A stretch of DNA of 64,000 nucleotides from Corynebacterium confusum (GCF_030408715.1 NZ_CP047202.1:1142294-1206293), one strand, 5' to 3'. Shown: positions 44,670 to 54,851, counted from the stretch's first letter. The notes: generated from the sequence alone by a model not told the origin. Made by a program: numbers and translations.

Positions 44670-46679
44670 GTGGTGTCAACACAAGACACGGCGCGGCACA
44701 TCGTGGACAACCTCGGTGGAGCCGACAACATTACGTCCTTGACCCACTGCGCGACGCGTCTGCGCTTCCAGCTGGCAGACACCTCGCTGGTCGACACCGT
44801 CAAGATGGACGAAGACAAGGCCGTGCTCGGCACCGTCCCGCAGGGCGACCACGGTTTCCAGGTCGTCATGGGCGGCGGGGTAGCGGAATACTACAACGCC
44901 ATCATTAAGACGCCTGGCGTCTCGGCATCGGGCGTGTACAGGGAAAGCGGCCAGAAGAAGCAGTACGAGGGCGTGCGCGGGAAGTATTCCTGGGTTGACT
45001 ATTGCTTTGAGTTTCTCTCGGATACTTTCCGGCCCATCCTGTGGGCGCTTTTGGGCGCGTCGCTTATCATCATGCTGCTCATCTTGGCCGATACCATCGG
45101 CTGGCAGGATTTCCGTGCGCCGATGGAGGAGCAGCCTCCGGCCTACCAGCTGGGCCACGCGATGTGGCGCAGCGTCTTCTACTTCCTGCCGATTATGGTC
45201 GCGGCCACCGCGGCGAATAAACTCGGCGCGAATATGTGGGTCTCCGCGGCCATCCCGGCGGCCCTGCTGACCCCGGAGTTCCTCGCGATGGGCGAGCAGG
45301 GCGACGTCGTCGACGTCTTTGGGCTGCCGCTGGTCATCAACTCCTACGGCTCGCAGGTCTTCCCGCCGATCCTGGCGGCCATCGGCCTGTACTGGCTGGA
45401 AAAGGGGCTAAAGAAGATCATCCCGTCCGCAGTGCACATGGTCTTCGTGCCATTCTTCTCCCTGCTCATCATGATCCCGGCCACGGCGTTCCTGTTGGGT
45501 CCGTTCGGCGTCGGCGTGGGCAACGGGATTTCCTGGCTGCTGCACAGCATCAATGAGTTCTCGCCGTTCATCCTGGCCATCGTGGTGCCGCTGCTGTATC
45601 CGTTCCTGGTCCCGCTGGGCCTGCACTGGCCGCTGAACATCATCATGGTCCAGAACATCGCCACCTACGGCTACGACTTCATCCAAGGCCCGATGGGCGC
45701 CTGGAACTTCGCCTGCTTCGGCGTCGTCGCTGGCGTCATGGTTATCTCCTTCCGTGAGCACAACGACCAGATGCGCCAGGTCTCCATCGGCGGTCTGGCC
45801 GCCGGCCTGCTCGGCGGTGTCTCGGAGCCGTCGCTGTACGGTATCCTGCTGCGGTTCCGCCGCAGCTACTACCGCCTGCTGCCGGGCTGTGCCATCGGCG
45901 GCGCGGTGATGGGGCTGTTCAACGTTAAGGCCAACGCCTTCGTGTTCACCTCGGCCTTGACCGTCTTCGCGATGGAACCGGCCGCCGGTTACGCCCTTGG
46001 CCTGTTGGTCGCGTTTATGACGTCGTTCCTGCTGACGGTCTTCTTCGGATACCGCACCCCGGAGGAAAAGGCCGCGGATTTGGACCGTATCGCCTCCCGC
46101 CGCGCCGCCGGGGGCAAGGAGACCCCTGCCCCGGCTCACGATGCCACCGCACCGGCTGCCGCCCCGGCCGCCGTCGCCGCCCCGGCGAAGGAAGGCGCCG
46201 TGGCTATCGATGCGCCCCTGGCCGGCGAGGCCGTCGATCTTAGCGAGGTCCCCGATCCCATCTTCGCCGGCGCGAAGCTGGGCGAGGGCGTGGCCATCCG
46301 GCCGACCGGCACCACGGTCTACGCCCCGGCGGACGGCAAGGTGCTCACCGTCCAGAAGTCCGGGCACGCGGTGGGGCTCAGCCTGGACAGCGGCGTGCAG
46401 CTGCTGGTCCACGTCGGCCTGGACACCGTCGAGCTGGGCGGGGAGGGATTTACCGTCCACGTGGACAAGAAGCAGCGCGTAGCCGCCGGCGACAAGCTCA
46501 TTAGCTTCGACCCGGAGTTCATCGCTTCCCGCGGCTACAACCTGATTACGCCGGTAGTGGTGACCAACACGAAGAAATTCGCCCGCGTGAACCCGACGCT
46601 CGGTACAGTCGATACCACCACTCCGGTCATCGAGGTGGTGCCGCGAGATAAGCAGGATGAAAAGAAGGAGGACGCTTAA
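44670..46679 (+). CDS. ptsG: Glucose-specific PTS permease, EIIBCA
   Basis: 669 residues. Takes up and phosphorylates glucose with phosphate from HPr. Order is EIIB (Cys27 in THCATRLRF), EIIC (~105-460, FRPILWALLGASLI, GGVSEPSLYGILLRF), an Ala/Pro linker, then EIIA (~515-660, His581 in LLVHVGLDT). Sequence and order closely match C. glutamicum PtsG; the homologous sucrose and beta-glucoside permeases have the same fold, so the sugar is assigned mainly by this similarity and by the neighbourhood (rpsA, coaE, uvrB). GTG 44670 with AGGAAGGGG. Ends in TAATG with coaE. Confidence 0.93.
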   Translation: MVSTQDTARHIVDNLGGADNITSLTHCATRLRFQLADTSLVDTVKMDEDKAVLGTVPQGDHGFQVVMGGGVAEYYNAIIKTPGVSASGVYRESGQKKQYEGVRGKYSWVDYCFEFLSDTFRPILWALLGASLIIMLLILADTIGWQDFRAPMEEQPPAYQLGHAMWRSVFYFLPIMVAATAANKLGANMWVSAAIPAALLTPEFLAMGEQGDVVDVFGLPLVINSYGSQVFPPILAAIGLYWLEKGLKKIIPSAVHMVFVPFFSLLIMIPATAFLLGPFGVGVGNGISWLLHSINEFSPFILAIVVPLLYPFLVPLGLHWPLNIIMVQNIATYGYDFIQGPMGAWNFACFGVVAGVMVISFREHNDQMRQVSIGGLAAGLLGGVSEPSLYGILLRFRRSYYRLLPGCAIGGAVMGLFNVKANAFVFTSALTVFAMEPAAGYALGLLVAFMTSFLLTVFFGYRTPEEKAADLDRIASRRAAGGKETPAPAHDATAPAAAPAAVAAPAKEGAVAIDAPLAGEAVDLSEVPDPIFAGAKLGEGVAIRPTGTTVYAPADGKVLTVQKSGHAVGLSLDSGVQLLVHVGLDTVELGGEGFTVHVDKKQRVAAGDKLISFDPEFIASRGYNLITPVVVTNTKKFARVNPTLGTVDTTTPVIEVVPRDKQDEKKEDA

Positions 46680-47269
46680 TGCGGCTGGTGGGGCTGACAG
46701 GGGGCATCGGCAGCGGTAAGTCTACCGTGGCGAAGATGCTGGAGGAGGCCGGCGCCTCGGTGGTGGACGCCGACCAGATCGCCCGCGACATCATGGAGCC
46801 GGGCCGCCCAGCCCTCCAGGACGCGGCCTACGCGTTCGGACGCGATATCCTCAACCCGGACGGGAGCCTGGATCGGGGCAAGCTCGCCGAGCGCGCCTTT
46901 GCCAGCCGCGAGGCGACCGATAAGCTCAACCGGATCACCCACCCGCGCATCGGGGAGCAGACTCGCAAGGCCTTCCGCAAGGCCCGCGAGCGCGGCGACG
47001 AGGTCGTCGTCTACGACATGCCGCTGCTCGTCGACAAGGGTCTGGACAAGGACATGGACCTGGTGGTCGTAGTGGACGTGGACCCGGAGGAGCGGGTTAA
47101 ACGGTTGGTCGGGCGCGGCCTGAGCGCTGACGATGCCCGCGCGCGCATCATGGCCCAAATCCCCGACGATAAGCGCCGCGCGGCTGCCGATATCGTCATC
47201 GACAACAACGGCAGCCTCGAGGACCTGCGCGAGCGGGTCGACGCCATCCGGGAACGCGTCTTCGCCTAG
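46679..47269 (+). CDS. coaE: Dephospho-CoA kinase
   Basis: 196 residues. Last step of CoA synthesis. P-loop GLTGGIGSGKSTVAK at the N-terminus, then VVDADQIARDI and DMPLLVDKGL. The start shares a base with the ptsG stop, so it is translationally coupled to glucose uptake. No extra C-terminal domain as found in mycobacterial CoaE. Confidence 0.96.
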   Translation: MRLVGLTGGIGSGKSTVAKMLEEAGASVVDADQIARDIMEPGRPALQDAAYAFGRDILNPDGSLDRGKLAERAFASREATDKLNRITHPRIGEQTRKAFRKARERGDEVVVYDMPLLVDKGLDKDMDLVVVVDVDPEERVKRLVGRGLSADDARARIMAQIPDDKRRAAADIVIDNNGSLEDLRERVDAIRERVFA

Positions 47270-47302
47270 GGCAGCCGCGGGCAGGCGGGTAGACTGGCCG
47301 AC

Positions 47303-49408
47303 ATGGCCTTTGCAGCGGAACACCCCATCCTGTCCGAGTCCGAACACCGCCCCGTGGGCGAGGTGGAGCGCACCCCCGGTAAGTTTAAGGTCGAGTCCGA
47401 ATACGAGCCCGCCGGCAATCAGCCTGCGGCCATCGCGGAGCTGGATAAGCGGCTGGACCGCGGCGAAGCCGACGTCGTGCTCATGGGCGCGACCGGTACC
47501 GGTAAATCGGCGACGGCGGCGTGGCTCATCGAGCAGCAGCAACGCCCGACGCTGGTGATGGCGCCCAACAAGACCCTGGCCGCCCAGCTGGCCAACGAGC
47601 TGCGCCAGCTGCTGCCGCACAACGCGGTCGAATACTTTGTTTCCTACTACGACTACTACCAGCCGGAAGCGTATATCGCGCAGACGGATACCTACATCGA
47701 GAAGGACTCCTCGATCAACGAGGACGTCGAGCGCCTGCGCCATTCGGCGACCTCGGCGCTGCTGTCGCGCCGCGACGTCGTAGTGGTCAGCTCCGTGTCC
47801 TGCATTTACGGCTTGGGCACGCCGCAGTCCTACCTGGACCGTTCGGTGGTGCTCGCCGTCGACGACGAGGTCGAGCGGGACCGCTTCCTGCGCCTGTTGG
47901 TTGACATCCAGTACGAGCGCAACGACGTCGGCTTTACCCGCGGCACCTTCCGCGTCAACGGGGATACGGTGGACATCATCCCGGCCTACGAGGAGCGGGC
48001 GGTGCGCATCGAGTTCTTTGGCGACGACGTGGACTCGCTCTACTACATCCACCCGGTCACTGGGGACGTCCTCGAGCAAGTCGACGAGCTGCGGATTTTC
48101 CCCGCCACCCACTACGTGGCGGGCCCGGAGCGCATGGAAAAGGCCGTCGCGGACATCAAGGAGGAGCTGGCCGAGCGCCTGGCCGACCTGGAAAACCGCG
48201 GCAAGCTGCTGGAGGCGCAGCGCCTGCGCATGCGCACCGAATACGACCTGGAGATGATCGAGCAGGTCGGTTTCTGCTCTGGCATCGAGAACTACTCGCG
48301 GCACATGGACGGTCGCGAGGCCGGTTCCGCGCCGGCCACGTTGTTGGACTACTTCCCGGAAGACTTCCTGACGATCATCGACGAGTCCCACGTGACCGTG
48401 CCGCAGATCGGCGGCATGTTCGAGGGCGACATGGCCCGCAAGCGCAACCTGGTCGAGTTCGGCTTCCGCCTGCCCTCGGCGGTCGACAACCGCCCGCTGA
48501 CCTTCGACGAGTTCGAGCAGCGCGTAGGCCAGACGGTCTACATGTCCGCGACCCCGGGCGACTACGAGCTGTCCGCCACCGGCGGCGAATTCGTTGAGCA
48601 GGTCATCCGCCCGACCGGCCTGGTGGACCCGAAGGTCACGGTCAAGCCCACGAAGGGCCAGATCGACGATCTCATCGACGAGGTGCGCACCCGCGTCGAC
48701 AAGCAGGAGCGTGTGCTCGTGACCACGCTGACCAAGCGCATGGCCGAGGATCTCACGGACTACCTGCTCGAGCACGGGATCAAGGTGCGCTACCTGCACT
48801 CCGACATCGACACGTTGCAGCGCGTGGAGCTGCTGCGCCAGCTGCGGCTGGGCGAGTTCGACGTGCTGGTGGGTATCAACCTCCTGCGCGAGGGCCTCGA
48901 CCTGCCGGAGGTTTCCCTGGTGGCCATCTTGGATGCGGACAAGGAGGGCTTCCTGCGTTCGACGACGTCGCTCATCCAGACCATCGGGCGCGCGGCCCGT
49001 AACGTATCCGGCGAGGTCATCATGTACGCGGACAAGATTACCGAGTCGATGAACAACGCCATCGAGGAGACTGAGCGCCGTCGCGAGAAGCAGATCGCCT
49101 ACAACACCGAGCACGGCATCGATCCGCAGCCGTTGCGCAAGAAGATCGCCGACATCCTGGACCAGGTCTACGACAACGACGGCGACAGCGACGGGGAATC
49201 AGCCGCGGCCAGTGATCCGGCGGCGATGGTGGATAAGCCGGACGTGTCCTCGATGGCGGTCGAGGAAGTCGAGAAGCTCATCGACGATCTGACCGCCCAA
49301 ATGGGGGAAGCCGCCCGGGAGCTCAAGTTCGAGCTTGCAGGACGTTTGCGCGACGAGATTGCGGACCTGAGAAAGGAAGCGCGAGGCCTCAAAGAGGCGG
49401 GCATTTAG
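47303..49408 (+). CDS. uvrB: Excinuclease ABC subunit B
   Basis: 701 residues. Damage-verifying helicase-like subunit of nucleotide excision repair. Walker [14 protein letters not shown], beta-hairpin region [20 protein letters not shown], Walker B IIDESHVT, helicase motifs [16 protein letters not shown] and [10 protein letters not shown]-terminal UVR motif. TAGACT, 7 bases, ATG 47303: leaderless. Other subunit UvrA is 6 kb downstream. Confidence 0.98.
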   Translation: MAFAAEHPILSESEHRPVGEVERTPGKFKVESEYEPAGNQPAAIAELDKRLDRGEADVVLMGATGTGKSATAAWLIEQQQRPTLVMAPNKTLAAQLANELRQLLPHNAVEYFVSYYDYYQPEAYIAQTDTYIEKDSSINEDVERLRHSATSALLSRRDVVVVSSVSCIYGLGTPQSYLDRSVVLAVDDEVERDRFLRLLVDIQYERNDVGFTRGTFRVNGDTVDIIPAYEERAVRIEFFGDDVDSLYYIHPVTGDVLEQVDELRIFPATHYVAGPERMEKAVADIKEELAERLADLENRGKLLEAQRLRMRTEYDLEMIEQVGFCSGIENYSRHMDGREAGSAPATLLDYFPEDFLTIIDESHVTVPQIGGMFEGDMARKRNLVEFGFRLPSAVDNRPLTFDEFEQRVGQTVYMSATPGDYELSATGGEFVEQVIRPTGLVDPKVTVKPTKGQIDDLIDEVRTRVDKQERVLVTTLTKRMAEDLTDYLLEHGIKVRYLHSDIDTLQRVELLRQLRLGEFDVLVGINLLREGLDLPEVSLVAILDADKEGFLRSTTSLIQTIGRAARNVSGEVIMYADKITESMNNAIEETERRREKQIAYNTEHGIDPQPLRKKIADILDQVYDNDGDSDGESAAASDPAAMVDKPDVSSMAVEEVEKLIDDLTAQMGEAARELKFELAGRLRDEIADLRKEARGLKEAGI

Positions 49409-49456
49409 AGGCTATACTAGGGCGGAAGCAAGCTGAATCTGCAAGAAAGAAAGAAC

Positions 49457-49903
49457 ATGCTTACCTATTCGAACATCGTCGTCGGCACCGACGGCTCGGC
49501 TACCTCCTTGCGCGCCGTGCGCACCGCCGCCTCCCTGGCGCGCGTCTACGAGGCCCGCCTCATCATCGTCTCCGCGTTCTTCAACCACTCCAGCTCTATG
49601 CTGGGCGCGACCGGTTCGGACAACACCGGCGTGCCGGTCATCAGCGAGGACATGGCGAAGGACTTCTTGGCCAACGCGCTGAAGGTCGCGGAGGAGGAGA
49701 AGGCCGACAACGTTGAGATCGTGGGCCGCCCCGGCGATCCGGTCAAGGCGCTGCTGGCGGCTGGCGAGGACTTCGACGTCGACCTCTTCGTCGTGGGCAA
49801 CAAGGGCTTCAACTCCATGCGCGGCCGCGTCTTCGGCTCCGTGGCGAAGGATCTGACCCGCCGGGCACACGTCGACGTGCTTGTGGCAGATACCACTGAC
49901 TAG
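49457..49903 (+). CDS. Universal stress protein, copy 1
   Basis: 148 residues, one Usp domain. NIVVGTDGSATS at the start and the ATP-binding G-x2-G-x9-G signature in GNKGFNSMRGRVFGSVAK. AAGAAAGAAAG upstream of ATG; TATACT about 45 bases upstream. Role in stress survival is by family only. Confidence 0.93.
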   Translation: MLTYSNIVVGTDGSATSLRAVRTAASLARVYEARLIIVSAFFNHSSSMLGATGSDNTGVPVISEDMAKDFLANALKVAEEEKADNVEIVGRPGDPVKALLAAGEDFDVDLFVVGNKGFNSMRGRVFGSVAKDLTRRAHVDVLVADTTD

Positions 49904-50000
49904 CCCGCTGCACTAAAGCCCCGCCGGCCGGTTGTTACACTAGAATAGGGTAAATACCAGAAGAATATTTGGCGGACTAAGAGTCCACAGAAAGGTCACC

Positions 50001-50441
50001 ATGAGCGATTACAACACCATTGTTGTCGGCACCGACGGCTCCAACTCCTCTCTGCTGGCAGTGGAGCGCGCAGCCAAGATTGCCGCTGCGTTCGACGCAA
50101 CCCTCATCATCGGTTGCGCCTACTACGAGAACAAGGAAGAGGCCTCCAAGACTCTGCGTCAGGAGTCTGTGACCATCCTGGGTGATGACAAGGCCGAGGC
50201 CAACCTCGTGGCCGGCCGCGAGCACGCTGAGAAGTTCGGCGCCAAGGATGTCAAGACCGCCGTCCGCCCGGGCACCCCGGTCCAGGCCCTGATGTCGATT
50301 GTCAACGACAACAAGGCTGACCTGCTGATCGTCGGTAACCGTGGCATCAACTCCCTGACCGGCCGCCTGCTGGGGTCCGTCCCGGCAGATGTCGCCCGCC
50401 AGTCCGACTGCGACGTCATGATCGTCCACACCGTCGCCTAA
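50001..50441 (+). CDS. Universal stress protein, copy 2
   Basis: 146 residues, Usp domain with TIVVGTDGSNSS and GNRGINSLTGRLLGSVPADV. Paralogue of the preceding gene, 97 bases away, with its own promoter-like TAGAAT near 49942 and GAAAGG before ATG. Codons are strongly biased, suggesting high expression. Confidence 0.94.
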   Translation: MSDYNTIVVGTDGSNSSLLAVERAAKIAAAFDATLIIGCAYYENKEEASKTLRQESVTILGDDKAEANLVAGREHAEKFGAKDVKTAVRPGTPVQALMSIVNDNKADLLIVGNRGINSLTGRLLGSVPADVARQSDCDVMIVHTVA

Positions 50442-50466
50442 GGCGCGGCCTACTCGCCGAAGACTA

Positions 50467-50512
50467 AAGGCCCTCCCCGCTGCATTCCTCGTGGTGCGGT
50501 CGGGAGGGCCTT
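50467..50512. terminator. Bidirectional hairpin between convergent genes
   Basis: AAGGCCCTCCC / GGGAGGGCCTT, 11 bp, 24-nt loop. Weak T-tracts on both strands. It serves the stress protein gene and the App1-like gene. Confidence 0.65.
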
Positions 50513-50526
50513 GTGCGTGCCCGGGC

Positions 50527-51561
50527 CTAGTGGGCGCGGTGCGTTTCGACGCGATCGAAGGGGTTGCGGCGGTAGACGGCTAGGAGGCTGTGGCCGTTGT
50601 CGCCCTGGATGAGCGGGACGTCGCTGCGCGCACTGCCACCGGCCTCGGCGAGCGGGGCGGCGGTGCCGTGCGAGAGCACGTGCTCCTGCGGCGACAGGTT
50701 GCGGATGGCCACGCCGGCGATTCGCTCGGAGTGCTCGTTGACCACGTCGCGGTAGGTCAGCGGATCGTGCTGGCCGTCGTCGCCGACCAAGACCCACTGG
50801 ATGTGCGGGAAGTCGATAATCAAGTTTCGCAGCTGGACCTTCTTGTGCTCCACGCCGTTGCGGAAGAGCCCGGTGGGCGTGGGGCCCCAGTCGGTCAGAA
50901 GCATCGGCCCGCGCGGCAGGCGGTGCGTTCGCACGAAGTTGACCAGGGTGTCGAAGGTGTTCCACGCACCCGTCGATAGGTAGAACACGGGCGCGCTCGG
51001 GTGGGCGTCAATAAGCTCCGAGTAGAACGCGTCCATGCCCGGCACGGGCTGGCGGCGGTTGGTGCGCTTGAACCAGGAGTTCCAGGCGGCCAGCAGGGCG
51101 CGCGGCAGCCAGGTGACCATGATGGTGTCGTCCACGTCGCTGATGATGCCGACGCGGGCGCTTTCATCGATGATGAGCACCTCCGCGGTCACCGGCTCGG
51201 CACCTTCGGCGGCAATCGTCACCTCGTGCCACCCGGGGGTCAGGCCGTGGTCTTTGACGAGGACGTCGATGTAGCCGTTGTCGTTGGTGGAGGCGTGGAC
51301 GGTCTGGTCCCCGGCGGTCACGGCGACGTCGATGCCGGCGACCTGGATGGTGAAAAACTGGCGGTAGCCGCGCTCAGCCCAGCTGCGAGCGGGCCGGTCG
51401 GGGTTCTCCATCAGGACGCGCCCCAGCACGCGGACCCGGTCCGGGCTGCCGTAGCCCAGGTAGCCGGCCACCGTGGGGACCCAGCCCCGGGCATCGGAAC
51501 GCTTGACGCTCCAGCGGTTGATATGGCGCTCGCAGAGGCGGGCAAAATCAGATAAAGCCAT
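50527..51561 (-). CDS. App1-type phosphatidate phosphatase domain protein (DUF2183)
   Basis: 344 residues. C-terminal catalytic DUF2183 domain with the DxDxT motif ISDVDDTIM, then STGAWNTFDTLVNFV, GPMLLTDWG and VGDDGQHDP. The N-terminal ~130 residues form a beta domain. Yeast App1 dephosphorylates phosphatidate; the bacterial substrate is unknown. TAGATT, 7 bases, ATG 51561: leaderless. Its start is 15 bases from the stop of the HelD-type gene. Confidence 0.88.
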   Translation of the reverse strand: MALSDFARLCERHINRWSVKRSDARGWVPTVAGYLGYGSPDRVRVLGRVLMENPDRPARSWAERGYRQFFTIQVAGIDVAVTAGDQTVHASTNDNGYIDVLVKDHGLTPGWHEVTIAAEGAEPVTAEVLIIDESARVGIISDVDDTIMVTWLPRALLAAWNSWFKRTNRRQPVPGMDAFYSELIDAHPSAPVFYLSTGAWNTFDTLVNFVRTHRLPRGPMLLTDWGPTPTGLFRNGVEHKKVQLRNLIIDFPHIQWVLVGDDGQHDPLTYRDVVNEHSERIAGVAIRNLSPQEHVLSHGTAAPLAEAGGSARSDVPLIQGDNGHSLLAVYRRNPFDRVETHRAH

Positions 51562-51576
51562 GGTGACCAATCTATC

Positions 51577-53802
51577 CTAAGCGGGCAGCTCGCCGTAGAC
51601 CGAAAGCGTCTGGGTGGCCCGCGTCAGAGCCACGTAGAGGTTCTGCAGCCCCTGCGGGGAGGCCTCGACGATGGCCTGCGGGTCGACGATAACCACGTGG
51701 TCGAACTCCAGGCCCTTGATCTCTTCGACGTTGCTGGCATCAATCACCGCGCGCAGGCGCCCGTCCTCCGTGCTGCCGATGCCGACTGCCGGACGATCCG
51801 CTTCTTCCTCCGGCAGGCGGTGGTAGGTCACCGGCTCGCCGGGGCGGATGGCGGTGGCGGGCTTGGCGTGTGGGTCGATGAGTGCGAGCAGCCGGTCGGC
51901 CACCTCGGCGATGGGCTCCGGCGTGCGGTAGTTGACCGTGAGCCGGTGGTGGCGGAAGCGGCCGCCGACGAAGGGCTCGAGCGTGTCGGCCCAGGCGTCC
52001 ACGCCGGCCGGGGCGCTGGTCTGGGCGGTGTCACCGACCAGGGTGACCCAGCGCGAGGGGCTGCGGCGGAAGACCATCCGCCACTCCATGGCGCTGAGCT
52101 CTTGGGCCTCGTCGACCACCACGTGCCCGAAGGCCCACGTGTGGTCGGCGCGGGCGCGCTCGGCGGTGGTGCGGTGATCCTGGACCTGCTGGCGCCGCGC
52201 CAGGGTCTCGGCGTCGATGACATCGTGGGCGGAGAGGATCTCCGCGTCGAACATGTCGTCGTCGTTGTCCGTGGACTCGGAACTGCTCAGGATGTCGAGG
52301 GCGTCCTCGGCCTCAGCGACCTGCTGCTTCCAGGCCTCGCGCTCCGCCTCCTCGACAGCGGCCGGGTCGGGCATGCCGATTAAGACGGCGAGCTCGTCGA
52401 GGAGGGCGGCATCGCTAGCCGTCCAGGCCTTCCCGTCGGCCCGGTAGAGCGCCTCCTGGGTCTCTTCGTCGTAGGCGGCGGCCGCCCGGGAAATGAACTC
52501 GCGGGAGGACAAGAGCTCAGAAAGCACCTGCTGAGGGGCTAGCTCCGGCCAGTAGGCGTCGATGAGCCCGCGCACGGCGGGGGACTCGGCCAGATCGTCG
52601 TGAAGCTGGTCGACGTCGGCGCGCGAGAGCAGGTTGTCGCCGCCGAGAGGATCGGCGCCGATGCGCTCCGAGAGCGCCTGGGCCAGGGACTCGGTGAGGT
52701 GCTCGGCGAAGGCCAGGCGGGCATCGTTGTGCGGCTTGCGGGAGCGGCGCGCGCGGGTCCGGGCGGCCTTGACCATGGCCGGGGTGACCTTAAGCGGCAG
52801 CTGCTCGACGGTGATCTCCAGCGCCGTGTCCGGGACCTGCTGGTAGTCCTTGACGGCGTTGGCCAGGATCTCGGCCATGGCCTCCGAGCCCTTGATCTCG
52901 CGGGCCAGTAGATCCTCGGGGTGGTCGCCGGTCACGCCGGGGAAGAGATCCCCGATGGTCGAGAGCACAGTGCCGGTCTCACCCAGCTCGGGTAGGACCT
53001 GGGAAATATAGTCCAGGAAGGTCGGGTTGGGGCCCACGATGAGCACGCCGGTGGACGCGAGCCGCTCGCGGTAGGTGTAGAGCAGGTAGGCCACGCGGTG
53101 CAGCGCCACGGCGGTCTTGCCGGTGCCGGGCCCGCCCTCGACGACTAGGGCGCCGCGGGTCGAATCGCGGATGATCTCGTCCTGCTCGCGCTGGATGGTC
53201 TCCACGATGGAGGACATGTGCCCGGTGCGCGCCTGCTGCAGGGCCTGGAAGAGCGCGGACTCGCTGGCCACGCCCGCGGTGTCCGTCCCGGCGCTGTCGC
53301 CGGAGAGATACTCGTCGGTGAGATCGGTGACCTCGCGCCCCCGCATCCGGATGGTGCGGCGCTGCTCAACGCCCTCCGGGTGGGCGGTGGTGGCCAGGTA
53401 GAACGGGCGGGCCATCGGGGCGCGCCAGTCCAGCAGTAGGGTGCGGTAGTCGTCGGCGCGATCGTCCATGCCCATGCGCCCGATGTAGCGCCGGTCGAGC
53501 CCCGCCTCGGTCGGGTTGTCCCCGTCCGCGTCGATATCGATCCGGCCGAAGACCAGGCCCAGCTGCGCCAGGTTGAGCTTGTCCAGCTTGGCCTGCAGGC
53601 CGTGGTACTCGGTTTCGCGGCGCACCAGGGCGTCCGCGTCCGGGGTCTGGGGATCGACGTCCGCCTGCACGCGGGCCAAGGATTCGTTGGCGCGGGCGAC
53701 GGCGTCGTCTAGGCGGTCGAACAAGCCGTCCACGTAGGCCTGCTCGGCGGCTACCTCGGCCTGGTGGACCGAGGCCTGCCGCGGGTCACGTTCACCGGTC
53801 AT
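51577..53802 (-). CDS. HelD/HelR-type RNA polymerase-recycling ATPase
   Basis: 741 residues of the UvrD/PcrA superfamily in its RNA-polymerase-associated branch. N-terminal coiled-coil arm (~1-80: EVAAEQAYVDGLF), Walker A EGGPGTGKT (222-230), a helical insertion, motif II VVVDEAQELS, GDTAQTSAP, NYRTPEPI, and C-terminal VEEIKGLEFDHVVIV and YVALTRATQ. Actinobacterial HelD/HelR proteins release stalled RNA polymerase and can confer rifampicin tolerance; assignment to that group is by architecture. Only a weak ribosome site before ATG 53802. Confidence 0.88.
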   Translation of the reverse strand: MTGERDPRQASVHQAEVAAEQAYVDGLFDRLDDAVARANESLARVQADVDPQTPDADALVRRETEYHGLQAKLDKLNLAQLGLVFGRIDIDADGDNPTEAGLDRRYIGRMGMDDRADDYRTLLLDWRAPMARPFYLATTAHPEGVEQRRTIRMRGREVTDLTDEYLSGDSAGTDTAGVASESALFQALQQARTGHMSSIVETIQREQDEIIRDSTRGALVVEGGPGTGKTAVALHRVAYLLYTYRERLASTGVLIVGPNPTFLDYISQVLPELGETGTVLSTIGDLFPGVTGDHPEDLLAREIKGSEAMAEILANAVKDYQQVPDTALEITVEQLPLKVTPAMVKAARTRARRSRKPHNDARLAFAEHLTESLAQALSERIGADPLGGDNLLSRADVDQLHDDLAESPAVRGLIDAYWPELAPQQVLSELLSSREFISRAAAAYDEETQEALYRADGKAWTASDAALLDELAVLIGMPDPAAVEEAEREAWKQQVAEAEDALDILSSSESTDNDDDMFDAEILSAHDVIDAETLARRQQVQDHRTTAERARADHTWAFGHVVVDEAQELSAMEWRMVFRRSPSRWVTLVGDTAQTSAPAGVDAWADTLEPFVGGRFRHHRLTVNYRTPEPIAEVADRLLALIDPHAKPATAIRPGEPVTYHRLPEEEADRPAVGIGSTEDGRLRAVIDASNVEEIKGLEFDHVVIVDPQAIVEASPQGLQNLYVALTRATQTLSVYGELPA

Positions 53803-53843
53803 AAGGTGGGCTTTCTGTCTCGTGCACGGGTTGGCGGGGTGGG

Positions 53844-53881
53844 CAAAAGAACAACGGCCCAGCATACTCGCTGGGCCGTTG
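53844..53881 (-). terminator. Terminator of the DoxX-like gene
   Basis: On the minus strand CAACGGCCCAGC / GCTGGGCCGTTG, 12-bp perfect stem, then TTCTTTTG. Confidence 0.9.
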
Positions 53882-53908
53882 CGTGGAAAAGTAGCTGGGT
53901 GGGAAAGC

Positions 53909-54823
53909 TTAGAGCTTGCCCTCGAGCTTCTGCATGGCCTTGGCGATGGCCTTGTCGGCGCGCTTCTGCAGCTTGTCGGCGTTCTTGGAGGCCTTCTTGG
54001 CGGCACGCTTGCCGTTCTTCTTGTCGGCGGCGGAGCGGGCCTTCTCGGCCTTCTCCTGCGCGCGGGAGGCGGCCTTGACGGCACCCTTGCGGGCGGTCTC
54101 GGCGTTGTCCTGGGCAGCCTTTAGCCAGTCGTCCTTGTTATCGGTGACGAAGTCCTTTGCGTCGTTGACGTAGCCCTTGGCGGTCTCCAACAGGTCCTTG
54201 CCGCTTTCCTGCCAGTCGTCCTTATTGTCGTCGACGTAGGCCTGGACCTTGTCGGAGGTCTCGTTGAACCAGTCGGAGGCGCGATCCGAGAAATCGGAGG
54301 CGCGCTCGGACAGGTCGTCGGCGAACTTCTGGGACTCGGACTTGGTAGGCAGCGCCTGCTGGATCTTCTTGTTGGTGCGCTCGCCGGCCTTCTGGGCGCG
54401 CCAGCGCAGGGAGGGCTTACCCGCGGTGTCCTGGGTGGTGATGAACAGCGCACCCAGCAGGGCGGTGTTGGTCAGCAGGCCGTTGCGCTTGGAGGTCTTC
54501 TCCTCGGCGCTGTCGGCCTCCCAGAAATTGTTGCGGGTCAACATCGTCGGCAGGGTAGCGGCGGCCAGGACGGCGGCCGAGGTGCGCGGGGCCTTGCCCA
54601 AGGCGAGCAGGGAGCCGGCGCCGACCTTGGCGCCACCTAGGCCGCGGGCTACCAGCTCTGGGTCGTTCGGGACGTAACCGGCGTAGCTGCCCGGCAGGGC
54701 CTTGCGCAGGGTCTGCAGGAAGGACTCCGTCTCCTCCACGTGATCGGAGGTGTTACGGAGAGTGTCCACACCGTCGTAAACGAAGACCGAAGCCAACATC
54801 GGGCGGGCAATCTTGCGAATCAT
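53909..54823 (-). CDS. DoxX-family membrane protein with long charged helical tail
   Basis: 304 residues. N-terminal ~130 residues are DoxX-like with about four hydrophobic stretches (MLASVFVYDGVDTL, LVARGLGGAKVGAGSLLALG, SAAVLAAATLPTML, TALLGALFITTQD). The last ~160 residues are highly charged alpha-helix rich in Lys, Ala, Asp and Glu, with a repeated DNKDDW element at 199-204 and 228-233, ending in a Lys/Ala-rich segment. Tail resembles coiled-coil or nucleic-acid-binding helices; function unknown. AAGGAG upstream of ATG 54823. Two TAGGTTA boxes precede the promoter. Confidence 0.83.
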   Translation of the reverse strand: MIRKIARPMLASVFVYDGVDTLRNTSDHVEETESFLQTLRKALPGSYAGYVPNDPELVARGLGGAKVGAGSLLALGKAPRTSAAVLAAATLPTMLTRNNFWEADSAEEKTSKRNGLLTNTALLGALFITTQDTAGKPSLRWRAQKAGERTNKKIQQALPTKSESQKFADDLSERASDFSDRASDWFNETSDKVQAYVDDNKDDWQESGKDLLETAKGYVNDAKDFVTDNKDDWLKAAQDNAETARKGAVKAASRAQEKAEKARSAADKKNGKRAAKKASKNADKLQKRADKAIAKAMQKLEGKL

Positions 54824-54851
54824 GTCTGAAATGCTCCTTTAGTGAAAAAGA

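Noticed and set aside
46676-49114. 812-codon open frame on the minus strand opposite coaE and uvrB
   Set aside because: GC-rich antisense shadow; coaE and uvrB have full conserved motifs on the plus strand.
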